Source: Anisodus tanguticus (Eukaryota; Streptophyta; Magnoliopsida; Solanales; Solanaceae). Taken from it: a stretch of DNA of 64,000 nt. The notes under the pieces were generated by a model. That model was not told the origin of the DNA, made no database searches, and was given only the letters and a program-made list of their open reading frames with translations. The stretch spans positions 9,031,501 to 9,095,500 of the forward strand of contig CM067544.1 in NCBI GenBank assembly GCA_034509755.1, in the 5' to 3' direction. Below, piece by piece: positions 1-11,640 of this stretch. A program made the position numbers and the translations under genes. Each line of letters starts with the position of its first letter. Position 1 is the first letter of the stretch.

Positions 1-494
1 AATAGTTTCAACTGCTTGTAGTATTCAAACATGTGAGAGAAATTTTCAAGACGTGTATTATTAAATTGTTCTTCCAAATAGATAACACGAATGTGTTTGT
101 TGTCCTGAAAAATCTCTTCTAACCGGATCCACAACTCACAAACCGAGGTGTCGGTTTTTATGATAGTGAGAAGCAAGTCCTGAAAAATAGTGTCATATAT
201 CCATTGTTTAACAACGGCGTCAAGGCGACGCCATGTTGGGTCAGCAACCTCAATGGGGCGAGGGAAGGAGTCATCAATGTGATCCAGCACGTTGTAGACA
301 CATGCATGGATACAAAAAAGTTCAACTCACAGAGAGTACTGACCGTTTTATTGATCAAGAACCACATGAATGAAGTTCTTAATGTTGGTTACGATGAGTG
401 TGGGAGGAACAGATGGTAAAAAGGATGATGTGGGTGTGGTAGAGGTGACGGCGGAGGAGGTTGAGGCTGCTGTGGGGGTTGTGGAAGGAGTCAT
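1..494 (-). pseudogene. Copia retrotransposon gag, 5' part, decayed
   Basis: Reading the minus strand from the ATG at 494 gives a Ser/Thr/Pro-rich start followed by a Copia Gag (UBN2-like) segment. Motifs visible in one frame include VYNVLDHIDDSFPRP, WRRLDAVVKQWIYDTIFQD and SVCELWIRLEEIF. Two in-frame stops lie near 320-350, so the copy cannot make a full protein. The segment runs off the left edge. It sits just downstream, on its own strand, of a primer-binding site and LTR (801-1189), the expected order for the 5' end of a Copia element. Family assignment rests on motif recognition only. Confidence 0.75.
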
Positions 495-723
495 TATAGT
501 GGATTTATTATGGTGTAGGAAGAAAAAAAAGGTTTGCTAGAAACACATAAAAGAGAAATCAAAGAGGACAATTGGCCGACAACAATCAGCTGAAAGGAAA
601 GGACACAGAGCAGACAAGTTTGTAGGGAAAATACAAGAAAATTGAACTGCAAAATTGTCTTCTGTATCGAATAGAAGGCAGACAAATGGCCGTCGTCGAA
701 CCAAGCTCCGATAAAAGAAAAGA

Positions 724-779
724 GGTGGTGGTGGTGGTGGTGGTGGTGGTGGTGGTGGTGGTGGGTGGGGGGGGGGGGC
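724..779. repeat. (GGT)n microsatellite with poly-G end
   Basis: About 13 GGT units run into an almost pure G tract. It lies in the untranslated leader between the Copia LTR and gag. Length is likely to vary between individuals and may be mis-called in assembly. Confidence 0.9.
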
Positions 780-800
780 TATTGTCCGGAATAGGGTTTA

Positions 801-813
801 GGCTCTGATACCA
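801..813 (-). promoter_or_regulatory. Primer-binding site for tRNA-iMet (Copia)
   Basis: The minus strand reads TGGTATCAGAGCC, the usual plant initiator-methionine tRNA primer-binding site, directly next to the inner LTR end (TGTCAG at 814 on the plus strand). This fixes the element as minus-strand, with gag to its left. Confidence 0.85.
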
Positions 814-1189
814 TGTCAGATTGTATTAATCTCCCTTAGAGAGTCTTTCTCATTAAAACAAATATATATAGTGTACAATGTAGAACCTTAATACAATAAG
901 AATTTTAAGTTTACCATAATTATACATCACTAAATATTTACACAATATATGAGATATATTCTAATTATGGTGTAGGGATTGTGTTAGATATTGTACACGT
1001 TAAGATTGTATTAATCTCACTTGGGGAGTCTTTCTCATTAATACAAAATATATATAGTATACAATTTAGAACCCTAATACAATAAGAATCCTAGGTTTAT
1101 CATAATTATACATCACTAAATATTTACACAATATATGAGATATATTCTAACTATGGTGTAGGGATTGTGTGGGATATTGTACACGTTAA
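814..1189 (-). repeat. Two tandem Copia LTR copies
   Basis: Positions 814-1003 and 1004-1189 are head-to-tail copies of one roughly 185-bp LTR. Both share the blocks around 'gagtctttctcatta', 'catcactaaatatttacac' and 'ttgtacacgttaa'. The second copy begins at GATTG and so lacks the first few bases of the first. A third copy of the same LTR family is at 46974-47155, next to a Copia RNase H. Tandem LTRs suggest recombination, or insertion of one element into the LTR of another. Confidence 0.8.
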
Positions 1190-1267
1190 TAGTGCCAGAT
1201 CAGCAACACAAGATGATGATGGTGTCTACTACGACTGATAATACACTTAGCCGTGAAATTAAAGGTT

Positions 1268-1522
1268 AATTTTTTTTTATATCTAGCTTCTCGTCTTACA
1301 CCAGACTAATCCTGGAGATAGTAGTCCCGGACCCTCAGCACTACTACCAGTAAATCGCGGGATGTGCCTGAATGACCAGGGTTTGAGAACAGAGCAACTG
1401 ATATCACCTACAAGGTCCTACCACAGAAGAGAACAAATTGCTCTCACCATGGTTCGAACCCACGCTGCAGGCCTCTTGCTGGATTTTAAGTTCTCCTTTG
1501 CCATCTAGCTATGCCCGGGGAC
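1268..1522 (-). mobile_element. tRNA-derived SINE with target duplications
   Basis: On the minus strand the element starts CCCCGGGCATAG, carries an A-box-like TAGCTAGATGG and a B-box-like GGTTCGAACC about 60 bases later, and ends in a run of A (poly-T on the plus strand near 1270). Perfect 13-bp copies of gaaattaaaggtt flank it at 1255-1267 and 1523-1535. Internal Pol III promoter boxes, an A-rich tail and long target duplications are the signature of SINE insertion. It has no coding capacity. I did not assign a named family. Confidence 0.85.
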
Positions 1523-1535
1523 GAAATTAAAGGTT

Positions 1536-2885
1536 GATTGATCAACGTAATAGAGGTCATCATATATCTATCTTTATCCTCTTTTTTCTTTTTGCTTTTT
1601 TGTTGAAACTATTGTTTTTCACCACTAAACTGTTTTAGAAACATGGTAATGAGATTGTTAAATTTAAGTGTCATTTGGTTGAATGCTTGTTATACGAGAT
1701 TGGTTATGTGGTGAGTAATAATCTATTGAGAGATTTTAATTTAGTAAATAATAAGCAATTTATATGACACACCTTCATTTTTAATCAATTCTCAAAAAAT
1801 GACACGTTTTTTTGTTTGTCAACAATTTAACTTTAAACTTTACATTTTACGCTTAACGAGATGATTTATAACCAAACAATATATTTGACTTTTTTTAGAC
1901 TACAAGATTAAAAAATCTTTCTTTATTTTTTAAACTTTTTGTCTAGCTAAATTACATCATATAAATTGGGAGGGGGAGTAATATAAAAATTGTTATGCAA
2001 CTGAAAAAGGTGAGCAAGACTAGGCGCTCTTCCTTACCCAAAGCTTGTTAACCAAACCAATTAATTGTAGAAAATTAAGTTATAAATAGTTACATATCAT
2101 GTTAAGTATGAATTTACCTGTATGTAGAGTCATGATACAATCATCATCCTTTAGCTACTTGTAGGTAAGAACTAGGAATAAAACTCATGACATGTACTTG
2201 CGATTCTATAGCTGAACTGTTTTTAAATTCACTCATCCAAAAGTGCATATAATCAATGTTTCCAGATTAGGTAACTATTCTGCTTTCATTAGTCTAATTA
2301 ATAGCTCTCATTTTCAGTGTTCTGAACAAAATGCAAACTATTGGTTCATGAATCGCAACTATTTTTTCACTTTCAAGATTCCTGCATGTAGATAGAGTCT
2401 CTTGATAGGGCCATTTAAGAATGAACAAGTTGGTGACGGCTCAACTCTGGCTAAGAGTTGGCCCTGTTCAAATTTAGGAAAACCAAAAAATGGATCAACC
2501 CAATGAAGTACTATCCTTTGTACTTCAACTATTTGGCCCAGAAAAAAATTGTCCATGCTAATCCTCCTGCCCTCATTTCATCTGAAATGTTGAAATTGTT
2601 AATGCATTTATTAAGCTAATAAGAGTACTCTAGATGTTGAGTTCATTGCTTAAACGGTTACTGAACTATTGAAAACAGATAATCAAAGTAACCTTTTTCT
2701 TTCTTTAGTATTAACAAAGTTAGTTAGTTTTTGTTATTCACTCAAAAGGACAGTCAAGTCTAAAAGTGATACAGCAAAGTTGGTTAATTTTTGTCCCCCC
2801 CCCCCCCCTCTTTTCTGGCTCGTTGATAAATGCTGACCTAATATTTTTTCTTTTCTGTTCTCTTTTGCTGTTTTATGTTTACGCA
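1536..2885. other. AT-rich spacer, no gene recognised
   Basis: No coherent coding frame or RNA gene was recognised. A poly-C run of about 14 lies at 2795-2808. A 65-codon minus-strand open frame at 2359-2556 has no recognisable motif and is probably chance. Confidence 0.6.
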
Positions 2886-2893
2886 AATTATCT

Positions 2894-4054
2894 TAGGGGT
2901 GAGCGGATCCGGGTACCCTAACATTTTTAAACTATCCGGACCCTACCCGGTAAAAGATCGGTTCCTAAATTTACTACTCGGAACCTACCCGTAGCAATCA
3001 TTACCCGGAACCTACCCGGACCCTGCGGTTCCGGGTAGGTTCTCGGCTACCCTGTAAAATAAAAAAACACTGATTAAGCAACAATTTTTTAGCCTATGAG
3101 AATAAAAAGAGTTCTAAAATAATTTCATCAAGTAGTTTTTTAGCCTGCAATCAGAGTTTTTAGTACTCTTATAAGAAGTTTTAGAAAATTTATTCATTGT
3201 AGAAAAGCTAATTCTGTAACCAAAATCTAAAATTGCAAGCCAAATTTGACACTCAATTAATTAAACATGTTGATTTCAAAATAAATTTGGAAATATCTTA
3301 ATTAGATTTATTTTCGTGTTCATAAGCTCTTCGATACAAAGAAAAGCTTTATTATACTAGTAAATCCCTAAATTTCATCTTCACAACTACAAAAATATAC
3401 ATAAAATTTAAAAAATAGATTTACATTTCAAATCAAAAAGTAATACAGATTGAAGATGAGTATCGCCTGAAATAGAACAGAAGCATAGGATATTAAAAAG
3501 AAATTGAAGAGTTAGATATGAACCCAGATGCATTTTATGAAAGACGTGAACACAACCAAGGGAGAGAAAGAGGCAAATGTGAAGCTTCAACGACGACAAC
3601 GATGAAAGTACCTGAGAGAAATCTTCAACGACGACGACGATGAAGCTCGGTGGTGTAGCTAAAATGCCATTGTTATTGAGAGAGTTTTGGGTGTTTTCTC
3701 TTAGGGCACAAAGAGCATTCTAGAATAAAGGGGTGAAAAAGCTGAAATATTTGCATCTTGGGGTGGGGAAAATCAATGTGCAGGCGTGCAACATACAATT
3801 TTGGAGAAAGTTAAAAGTGGTCCAAATGTTTCTCAAAAAGTAAAAATATTTAATATTTTATAGGTTTCGGGTATCGGTTCGGTGCCGAGTACCCTGTCTC
3901 TATTTGCCGGAACCGGACCCAGACCCGACATTGATCGGTTCCTAATTTTACTACCCGGACCCTACCCATTATTATAATATATCTACCCGGAACCTACCCG
4001 TTAGTGTCGGTTCCGATCGGGTATCTGGATACCCTGTACCCGTGCTCACCCCTA
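2894..4054. mobile_element. Non-autonomous hAT-type DNA transposon
   Basis: The element begins TAGGGGTGAGC and ends with its exact reverse complement GCTCACCCCTA. The 8-bp host sequence aattatct is repeated on both sides (2886-2893 and 4055-4062); an 8-bp duplication is the hAT hallmark. Both ends carry many inverted and direct copies of a GC-rich unit around CCGGAACCTACCCG, standing out sharply from the AT-rich interior. These may be subterminal transposase-binding sites. No transposase is encoded, so movement would need a protein supplied in trans. The hAT remnant at 32506-34882 is not shown to be its partner. Confidence 0.9.
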
Positions 4055-4114
4055 AATTATCTGTCATAGTTGTTTGTTAGTGTTTTCAGTTAGTAATATG
4101 TAGGCTACTATATA

Positions 4115-5263
4115 TGTTGGAAATTTGCCTTTGACGGGAGTTGCGACCGATCAACTTTAACGGCTTAAACACTAGTGTTACGTATGTTGGAGAATCCGGT
4201 TCTTCACACATGCATGATCTACTAAGTACGTAGATAACCGTAGGGCCAAGAATCGTCAAATTTCATTGAGAAATGAAAGAGATATTGGTTCACGAAGTAA
4301 GGTGTTTGAAGCATGGAAAAGTGTGGTGTGTGATCAATTCTCCCTCATCGGTAGAGGAAGAAAGAATTGTTGTGTATATAAGACTCGAAATTGGTTTTGG
4401 GTTTGGGACCCCAAGGGGTATCCCATGTGTTTAAAGAAGGGAGGACCTAGATGTGCTTCGGTTCAAGGAAAGACCACACGCGCGCCGTCGCCGCCTGCCC
4501 GTCCCGTCCGGTTCGGTCCTCGGGCCGTGGGCCGTCTGATATTATCTTTTTGGGCTAGAGAACTTTGCCAGAAGTACAGTTTGATCCCAGAAGTTTCAGA
4601 TGTACAGTTTGGACCAGAATTCTTTCAAATGTACAGTTTGGTCCCTAAGTTTCAAGATGTACAGTTTGGTCCCTGAAGTTTCCAAAATTGGGCAGAAGAG
4701 AACAGAAATGCCAAGCACTCAATTCAGCCATTTATTTTGGCTGAATTACTCCTCATATAATGGCCAATCTGTTGGTCTTTCACCATTTATTTTGGTGGCT
4801 TTACTACCTCCATAATGGCCATTATTTGGCCAATAATGGTTGTTATGGGGGCAGTTAAACAGCCCCTCCCTCACCTATATAAACACCCCTTACACCATTG
4901 TTGAGCAAGACATATACTACACGAAAATACACAAGCAAAAACAGTTCTTCCTACAACTTCCAAGCATCATTTCATTACTCAATATTCTTCACGGTAGCTC
5001 TTGAGTTTCCTTTGCTCAAGTGTTCCATTGCAGTTTTATCTTGGGAGATGAATTATCCAGGACGTATAAAGGATACATACGAGACAATAGTGTCTTAAGG
5101 ACAGAGTGCCACACTCGACTCGGTAATAACAAAACAGTTTCCAGTTTTACTTTTTCAACAAAATTGTAATTTCAGTTTTGTTGTTCTATTGTAATTTTCA
5201 GTTCTTGAATTACTTTGCAGTTACTTGTAATTCTCGTTTCCTGCCACCTTTGTATAACCAACA
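4115..5263 (+). mobile_element. Solo LTR, TGTTGG...CCAACA family
   Basis: The sequence starts TGTTGG and ends CCAACA, with the 5-bp duplication atata on each side (4110-4114, 5264-5268) and no internal retroelement region. It is therefore a solo LTR left after recombination between two LTRs. Inside are tandem degenerate units around 'atgtacagtttggtccc' near 4575-4680, a GC-rich patch at 4480-4530 and a possible TATA region near 4877 (cctatataaaca). Open frames at 4266-4676 and 4600-4815 are incidental. A second solo LTR of the same family is at 53739-55096 in the opposite direction, and a fragment lies at about 31340-31882. Confidence 0.9.
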
Positions 5264-5268
5264 ATATA

Positions 5269-5913
5269 TTGTAAAAGAAGAAGAAGAAAAAAAAAGTGAA
5301 GGATATTGGCTAATAGGTGTGTAACTAGAACCATGACTTTTTTGCCATTTTTTCTATAGTGCTTTGTCACAAACAAAATATTGCCTGTGTAATTCACACG
5401 TTGGTGAGTCCATAGACCATAGGTAGACTAATCTTGGGTAAATGTTTCCAAAATAATGACTACAAATATTATGATTCTTGCAGTACCACTAACTTCAATC
5501 AACCAATATACTATTATAATTGTAGATATTTTCCAGCCAATGGACAAAACGCCAACTGCTCGACCAGCCAAAGGTTATGTACTACTACCATTACAAGAAA
5601 ATAAGAACAGAACGCAAGGGACAATCTTTTACATTAAATAATTAAAAAAAAAAAAAAAGAGTTACAACAATAAAGAATAGCTCTTTCCAAATCCACCCCA
5701 TATTCAACATCAACTATTTTACGGAAGAGTGGAAAGTATTTTATTCACCACTCATCATAGGAAAATGAGTTTCATATCCTTCGCGCCAAACACATCCGTA
5801 CTACTTTTTTCTCTCGGGTACGTGACTGAGGGAGGAAATGGTTACATTTAAGCTCAAAATTATAGAAGCAAAGCTCATCTAATCTGCGCTCTTTGCTATC
5901 ATGCTAATTGCTA
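5269..5913. other. Spacer without recognised gene
   Basis: AT-rich sequence between two retroelements, with poly-A stretches near 5280 and 5642. No coding or structural feature could be supported. Confidence 0.6.
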
Positions 5914-5918
5914 TGTAT

Positions 5919-6322
5919 CGTTAGAAAATATGAATAAAGAATACTGGATTGGAGGCTTGAAACATGTATGAAATATTTTTCTAAAAATGATATTTGTTCT
6001 CTCTCCAATGCGAGATTGCTATGAGATTTATGCAAATAGTTTTAGTGGATATGACAAGCCTATGAATTTCTGCACTAGGCAGATAGTGAAGAAATCCTAT
6101 TGGAAAGCAAGAACTATGGAACTTGATCTTTGAATATGGAGAAGAAGAAGTGTTTGTAGAGAACAGAAAAAAAGAAAAGTTGTTCTGCAAAGTAACGTTT
6201 AAGTGGGTTTTATAGATAAAAAAATATTTAATAACCAACACACCCTTTTAATAAAAGACATATCTTTTCATTTCACTTTTAAATTCAAATAATACAAATT
6301 ATATTTAAACAAAAACTCAACA
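5919..6322 (-). repeat. 3' LTR of the Copia element
   Basis: It aligns by eye with 9492-9884 over nearly its whole length, with scattered substitutions and short indels. It ends ACTCAACA next to the polypurine tract. Confidence 0.85.
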
Positions 6323-6860
6323 ACCCCCACTTGTTTAAACATAAATTAGAACACAAAGATCAAGTTATGTTCACGTATAGAGTAATGTATTTTTCTATTT
6401 GAATATTACCTTAGTACAATGTCACAAGACGAAATCGAAATCTCATGTAGCATAATAGCTTTGAACATGTTATTCCTTGTGATAACATCGGTGACATTAT
6501 ACACATAAATATTTCATTCTTGCTTTCCAATTAAACATGATTAGCACTTTTATGGCCATGTGCTATCCAAAATTCATGAACGTATATGAGAGTAATTCCA
6601 CCTCTCAATCGAAGTGGCACCACTTCTATGTTCATATAGGTAAAGTTCTTTCAATGTCTTTGTCACATTTGAGACACTTATTCCTTGAACTGAACCTCAT
6701 TAAGAGTGTAAGAACTCAACCCTCTATTCTGTGACAACCAATACTAATTTATCTCTTAGTTTAATACTGAAACATCCACGTATCAATAATTTGTTGTTAT
6801 CTTTTGAACCCATAACTATTGATTTAATAGTGTCGGGCAGGGTTATCATTATTGGTGGAT

Positions 6861-7202
6861 CTAATTAAGGAGTTTTAACCCAATTGAACTCGAAGTTATT
6901 TTCACCAACTCCCTTGTAAGAGGTTTAGTAGATGGATCAACTAAATTACTTTTTGACTTCACGAATGTGAGAGAGATAATTCCATCTTTAATTAATTTTC
7001 TCACATAATCATGTCGAAGACTTATGTGTCTTGACTTTCCATTGTATATATAGCTATATGCTCGAGCTAGAGTAGCTTGACTATCGCAGTAAATTGAAAT
7101 CGAACTCACACCTTTCGAGATCAATAAAATTTCTAAAAGAAAATCCCTCAGCCACTCAACTTCTTTTCTTGCCTCTGCTAATGCAACAAATTCTGATTCC
7201 AT
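6861..7202 (-). pseudogene. Copia RNase H, C-terminal part of pol
   Basis: The 113-codon frame contains the Copia RNase H start ESEFVALAEARKEVEWLR, the SIYCDSQATL segment with the active-site aspartate, and the GKSRHISLRHDYVRKLI helix. It is the downstream end of the pol polyprotein of the Copia element around it. Upstream pol pieces follow at 7449-8262 and 8557-8757, split by stops and frame breaks. Confidence 0.85.
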
Positions 7203-7448
7203 GGTTGGATGTGTTATACAAGTTTATTTATTAGATTTTCAAGAAATTGCATCTCCTCCCAAGGTAAATACCCAACCAGTAATATATCCAACTTGCGTCA
7301 ATATATCCGTCTAAAATGACAGAAAAATTAGAGTATTGAATACACAAATCTTTAATTTTCTTAAGAAAACATAGAACTCGCTCAATGGATTTTAGATGAT
7401 CAATACTTGAATTGTTAGTAAATCAGCTTAATTTACTAACTGCAAATG

Positions 7449-8411
7449 CTATGTCTGGTCTTGTGCATTGTGTAGCATATATAAGACTTTCAATAGCACT
7501 TGCATACTCAAGTTGATCGACAACTCTTTCTTCATCTTAATTAACTTGATGCTTGGATTAAATGAGGTATTACTCTCTTTTGTGTTTAAGTAACTAAATT
7601 TATTTAGCACTTTTTCGATGTAATGAGATTGACTTAAAACATATCCCCCACTAATTCTTTTAATCTTAATACCCAATATGGTATCAACTTGTCCAAAATC
7701 TTTCATCTTGAATGAGGAAGATAGAAACCTCTTCGTTTCTATAATTCCATTCATATCATTGCTTACAATTAACATGCCATCCACATATAAACAACTAAGA
7801 CAAAATAATCACTACACACTTTAATATAAATATATTTATAAGCTATATTATGTCTAAAGTCAAAAGATAAAATTGCTCTATCAAATTTTTCATGCCATTG
7901 TCTAAGGCCTGTTTTAGTCCATACAAAGACTTGACAAGTTTACAAACTTTATGTTTATTTTCCCCTAGAACAAATCCTTCAGGTTATTCCATATAGACCT
8001 CTTCATCAAGATAACCATTTAAGAATGTCATTTTGATATCCATCTGATGAACATGTAAGTTGTAAATAGATGCTAAAACAAATATAATTCTAATCGAAGT
8101 TATTCTTGCTACGTGTGCATATGTATAAAAATAATCAATTCCTTCTTTTTGTCGAAAGCCCTTAGCAACTAACCTGGCTTTGTAGGTATGTAAAGTCCCA
8201 TCAGTATGGTACTTTCTTCGAAGCACCCACGTACAACCGATAGATTTAGAAGTTGAAGGCAAATCAATAAGTTTCCAGTGTGATTTGACATTGTTGAATC
8301 CATTTCATATTTCATAGCATCTTTCCAAAAGGTTGCATCTCTAGAAGTCATAGCTTCTTTATAAATTTTCGGATCATCTTCCCCTTGAAGAATAATTGGG
8401 ATTGTTCTCAC
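7449..8411 (-). pseudogene. Copia reverse transcriptase fragments
   Basis: Recognisable pieces in minus-strand order are CTWVLRRKYHTDGTLHTYKA, LVAKGFRQKEGIDY, YNLHVHQMDIKMTFLNGYL and EVYME. After a gap come MLIVSNDMNGI and FKMKDFGQVDTILGIKI. The palm motif with paired aspartates is not intact, and several frame breaks separate the pieces, so the enzyme is dead. Confidence 0.85.
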
Positions 8412-8556
8412 AATTATATCTCTATTAACTACAACAAGATTAAAAGAAATACATTAGGAGTCAATCTCATCTAATCCATGTATTTTAGCCTTTCGAGCTC
8501 TAGTGTTTCTCCTTTGTTCACTAGATTGATTATCAACCTCATGCGAACTAGATTGC

Positions 8557-9010
8557 TCAACAATCCTTTGAGATGTTTTTTTCTAATGTTATATCAGTTG
8601 ATGAAGACTGAAATCTTTTACCCGAAGTTAAAAGATATTCAAAAAATTTCACATCTCTAGATTCAATAATTACATTCGACTTTAAATTAAGACGTCGATA
8701 AGCTTTGCTATTTGAGGCATAACCTACAAAAGCACACTTGATCTCTCTAGCACCCAACTTGATCCGATTCTGATCATTATTCTTGCAATATGCAAGACCC
8801 CCCCCCCCCCCCCCCCCCCCACTTTAAACTATTATATATTAGACTTCCTTCCCTTTCATAATTCATATGGAGTAATCTCGAGTTTTTCTTCATTTTAAAT
8901 ATATGACTTCCTTCTCCCCATAAATTAAATGACAATTCAAACATGTAATTTAAATATATGACATGTAGCAAGAAGTGCTTCTCCCCATAAATTAAATGAC
9001 AATTCAGCAT
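8557..9010 (-). pseudogene. Copia integrase C-terminal fragments
   Basis: The piece at 8557-8757 reads GAREIKCAFVGYASNSKAYR, typical of the region after the Copia integrase core. The piece at 8777-9010 carries a duplicated block (LNCHLIYGE and LSFNLWGE) resembling the 'LPFNLWGEAL' area of Copia integrases. A 23-base poly-C run at 8798-8820 separates them. Both are broken. Confidence 0.6.
8798..8820. repeat. Poly-C homopolymer
   Basis: Twenty-three consecutive C bases within the decayed integrase region. Such a run is prone to length error in sequencing. Confidence 0.9.
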
Positions 9011-9491
9011 GTAACAACAAATTATTAATCATTTTTAAATAAGTTTTATTTCTTCTTTATGCTAAATCGTTCTTTTGAGAAGTGCGAGGAGCAGAACATT
9101 CATGAATAAACAAATTTCTGATAACCCGTAAAAATTCCAAACGAAACAGGATTTTAGAAATTGGGTAATATGATTGAATGATCGAATTCCAGCAATGGAA
9201 TTGCACGACCACAAAATTGGCAGAGGGAAAAAAATTATACCCAGCAAATCCAAAGAACAAAACTAAAGAGAATCAATTGTTTGTCTAAACAAACACCACC
9301 AACGATTACCCAATCAAAATAAAATCAAAACTGAATTTTAAGACCACTAAATTAAAATTGCTGCTATACCAATCAAACAAAAATTCTTTTACTTCTGCGG
9401 ACGAAAAAGAGAAAAAAATAATCACTCAACTTCAACACACAGTAAAATAGTGCAATGCCCCCAAACCAAAAACTAAATATCGTTTTTAGAT

Positions 9492-9884
9492 TGTTAGAAA
9501 ATTTGAATAAAGAAAACTGGATTGGAGGCTTGAAAAAGTACGAAACGTTTTTCTAAAAATGATATTTGTTCTCTCCTCTGCGAAATTGCTATGGGATTTA
9601 TGCAAATAGTTTTAGTGTATATGACAAACCTATTAATTTCTGCACTAAGCAAATAGTGAAGAAATCCTATTGGAAAGCAAGAACTATGGAACTTCGTCTT
9701 TGAATATGGAGAAAAAGAAGTGTTTGTAGAGAAGAAAAGAAGAAAAGTTGTTCTGCAAAGTAACATTAAATAGATTTTATAGATAAAATATTTAATAACC
9801 AACACACTCTTTTAATAAAAGACACATTCTTTCATTTAACTTTTAAATGAGTAATACTAATTATATTTAAACAGAAACTCAACA
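9492..9884 (-). repeat. 5' LTR of the Copia element
   Basis: It starts TGTTAGAAAA and ends ACTCAACA, is followed by the target duplication tgtat, and is the partner of 5919-6322. Confidence 0.85.
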
Positions 9885-10765
9885 TGTATAATACTAACTC
9901 TTCTCCTCCACATCCCCAACCCTCTCCCTTTTTGGCAAGAACTTAAAATAATTAAGGACTTTGCAAAACATAAAAGTGATCAATCAACGAGTCAAGTAAA
10001 GGAATTATTCTTAGATAATATGATATATTAAGGGAATGGAAATTTTCAACAGGAGTCTTCCTTGCGTGAGCTCGATCAATTACTGGCAAATATAAGGGAC
10101 TATATTATCAGTTGGGTAAAAGCTTATCCGGATATTTAAATAAAATAAATACATGTATTTGCATATTCATTAAACCATAGTTAATTATATTTATTATTAT
10201 TATTATCTAATTAAATCATTTAAACATGATAAATTGAATTGATTTAATATATGGACCTTATCAGCTGTGTTGAGACTTGAGAGAATAATAATAATGCACT
10301 TTAATGATGAATAAATCGCACAGAATATAGCTTACGTCTGACGCCACGTATTACCGTGAATAAGGAAGCGTCACTTTAATATTTAAATAACTTTAGTCTG
10401 GATATCAGTGTATAATATAAAGGGCTAAGGATATAATTGGCCATCCTGTCCAAACTAATGACAGTCGGATGGCCTAATAATGTTGTAAATCCATTTGTTA
10501 GACCCAAACTAAATTCAACAACCCCAAATTCATTTTCACGTTACCATCTCCCTCCCATAATCTAGAAGATATCTACCATAAATGAATTTCCCTTTTTTCT
10601 GAACCCATTCCTCAAAAAATGCTAATAATGGTTGTCTAGATTATTGAATGCCTATGAGATAGTGGTCGGCCTTTCGAATGTCTTCTTCCTTACTTTTTTG
10701 AGAAGACCTTTACGTTTTTTTCTACTCTTTTTTTCTTATTATCTTTTTATATCAGCAAAATTCTT

Positions 10766-11035
10766 TTTTTTTCTGTCCTTTCTTTTTATAGCGTCTTTAT
10801 TTTTTTTAATATTGGAAGAATTTTTTTAATCTCTTTTTGGATAATACACATTATTTTAACATATTACAACAATGTTTTTTTTGTCCTTTCCTTTTTTCTT
10901 ATCTTCTTTTTATATCAACATTTTTTTGTCCTTTCCTTTTTCTAGCGTCTTTATTTTTTTAATATTGGAAGAATTCTTTTTTTAATTCAAATTTGGATAA
11001 TACACATTATTTTAACATATTACAAATTTAATTAG
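10766..11035. repeat. Tandem duplication of about 160 bp
   Basis: The block 'gtctttatttttt...aatattggaagaattttt...ggataatacacattattttaac' occurs at about 10766-10871 and again at about 10926-11035 with small indels. Confidence 0.75.
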
Positions 11036-11179
11036 TTGTGCTTATGTATTTTCTATTTCAAATATATAGTTAATATATTAAAAAATATAATTTTACAATA
11101 ATATCTTCGTCCCATTTTGTATGACGTTTAATTAACTTTCACGGGTTTTTCTTTTGTAATAATTTTTTTTTTGCCAATG

Positions 11180-11640
11180 ACAATTTTTAGTTTTTTTAGC
11201 ATATGTATATAAATTGTATCGTTGTTGTATAGAATATGTATCACTATTGTATATGTATAGAAAATGTATCATACGATTGTAATATTATTGTATATAATAT
11301 GTATCCCTATAGTATGTGTATAAAAATTGTATCATTATTGTATATAATATGTATAAATACTATATATGTATAAAAACTGTATCATTGATGTATAGAATAT
11401 GTATCCCTACGGTATGTGTATCATTGTTGTATAAAATATGTATCAATATTGTATATGTATAGAAATTGTATCATACATATAGAAATTGTATCATTGTTGT
11501 ATAGAGTATATATTTCTTTAGTATATATACAAAAAATGTATCATTGTTGTATAATTTATGTATAATAAGTATAAAATCAACGTATACTTACTAATTATAC
11601 ACATATTATATAAAAGTTATATACATATTTTAGAAAATTT
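11180..11640. repeat. Degenerate TGTAT-rich tandem repeats
   Basis: Units like 'tgtatcattgttgtatag' and 'aatatgtatccctatagt' recur about every 35-60 bases. A similar but differently ordered field of 'tatacac' and 'ttatacaatt' motifs occurs at 12400-12840. No coding content. Confidence 0.7.

Larger units (their letters stand above)
5919..9884 (-). mobile_element. Copia LTR retrotransposon, whole outline, decayed
   Basis: Two related LTRs (5919-6322 and 9492-9884) bracket an internal region with Copia integrase, reverse transcriptase and RNase H remnants in the correct minus-strand order. The host pentamer tgtat is repeated at 5914-5918 and 9885-9889, confirming both outer boundaries. The right LTR starts TGTTAG; the left copy has CG in place of TG, a point change. 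A polypurine tract (AAGTGGGGGT on the minus strand, 6323-6332) abuts the left LTR, making that one the 3' LTR. No standard primer-binding site is seen beside the 5' LTR, and gag is not recognisable, so part of the 5' interior is lost or replaced. It cannot move on its own. Confidence 0.85.

Noticed and set aside
724..779. Gly-rich or Val-rich coding repeat
   Set aside because: A simple GGT microsatellite in a retrotransposon leader, not in a supported frame.
4266..4676. 136-codon frame as a gene
   Set aside because: It lies wholly inside a solo LTR with clean boundaries and has no domain.
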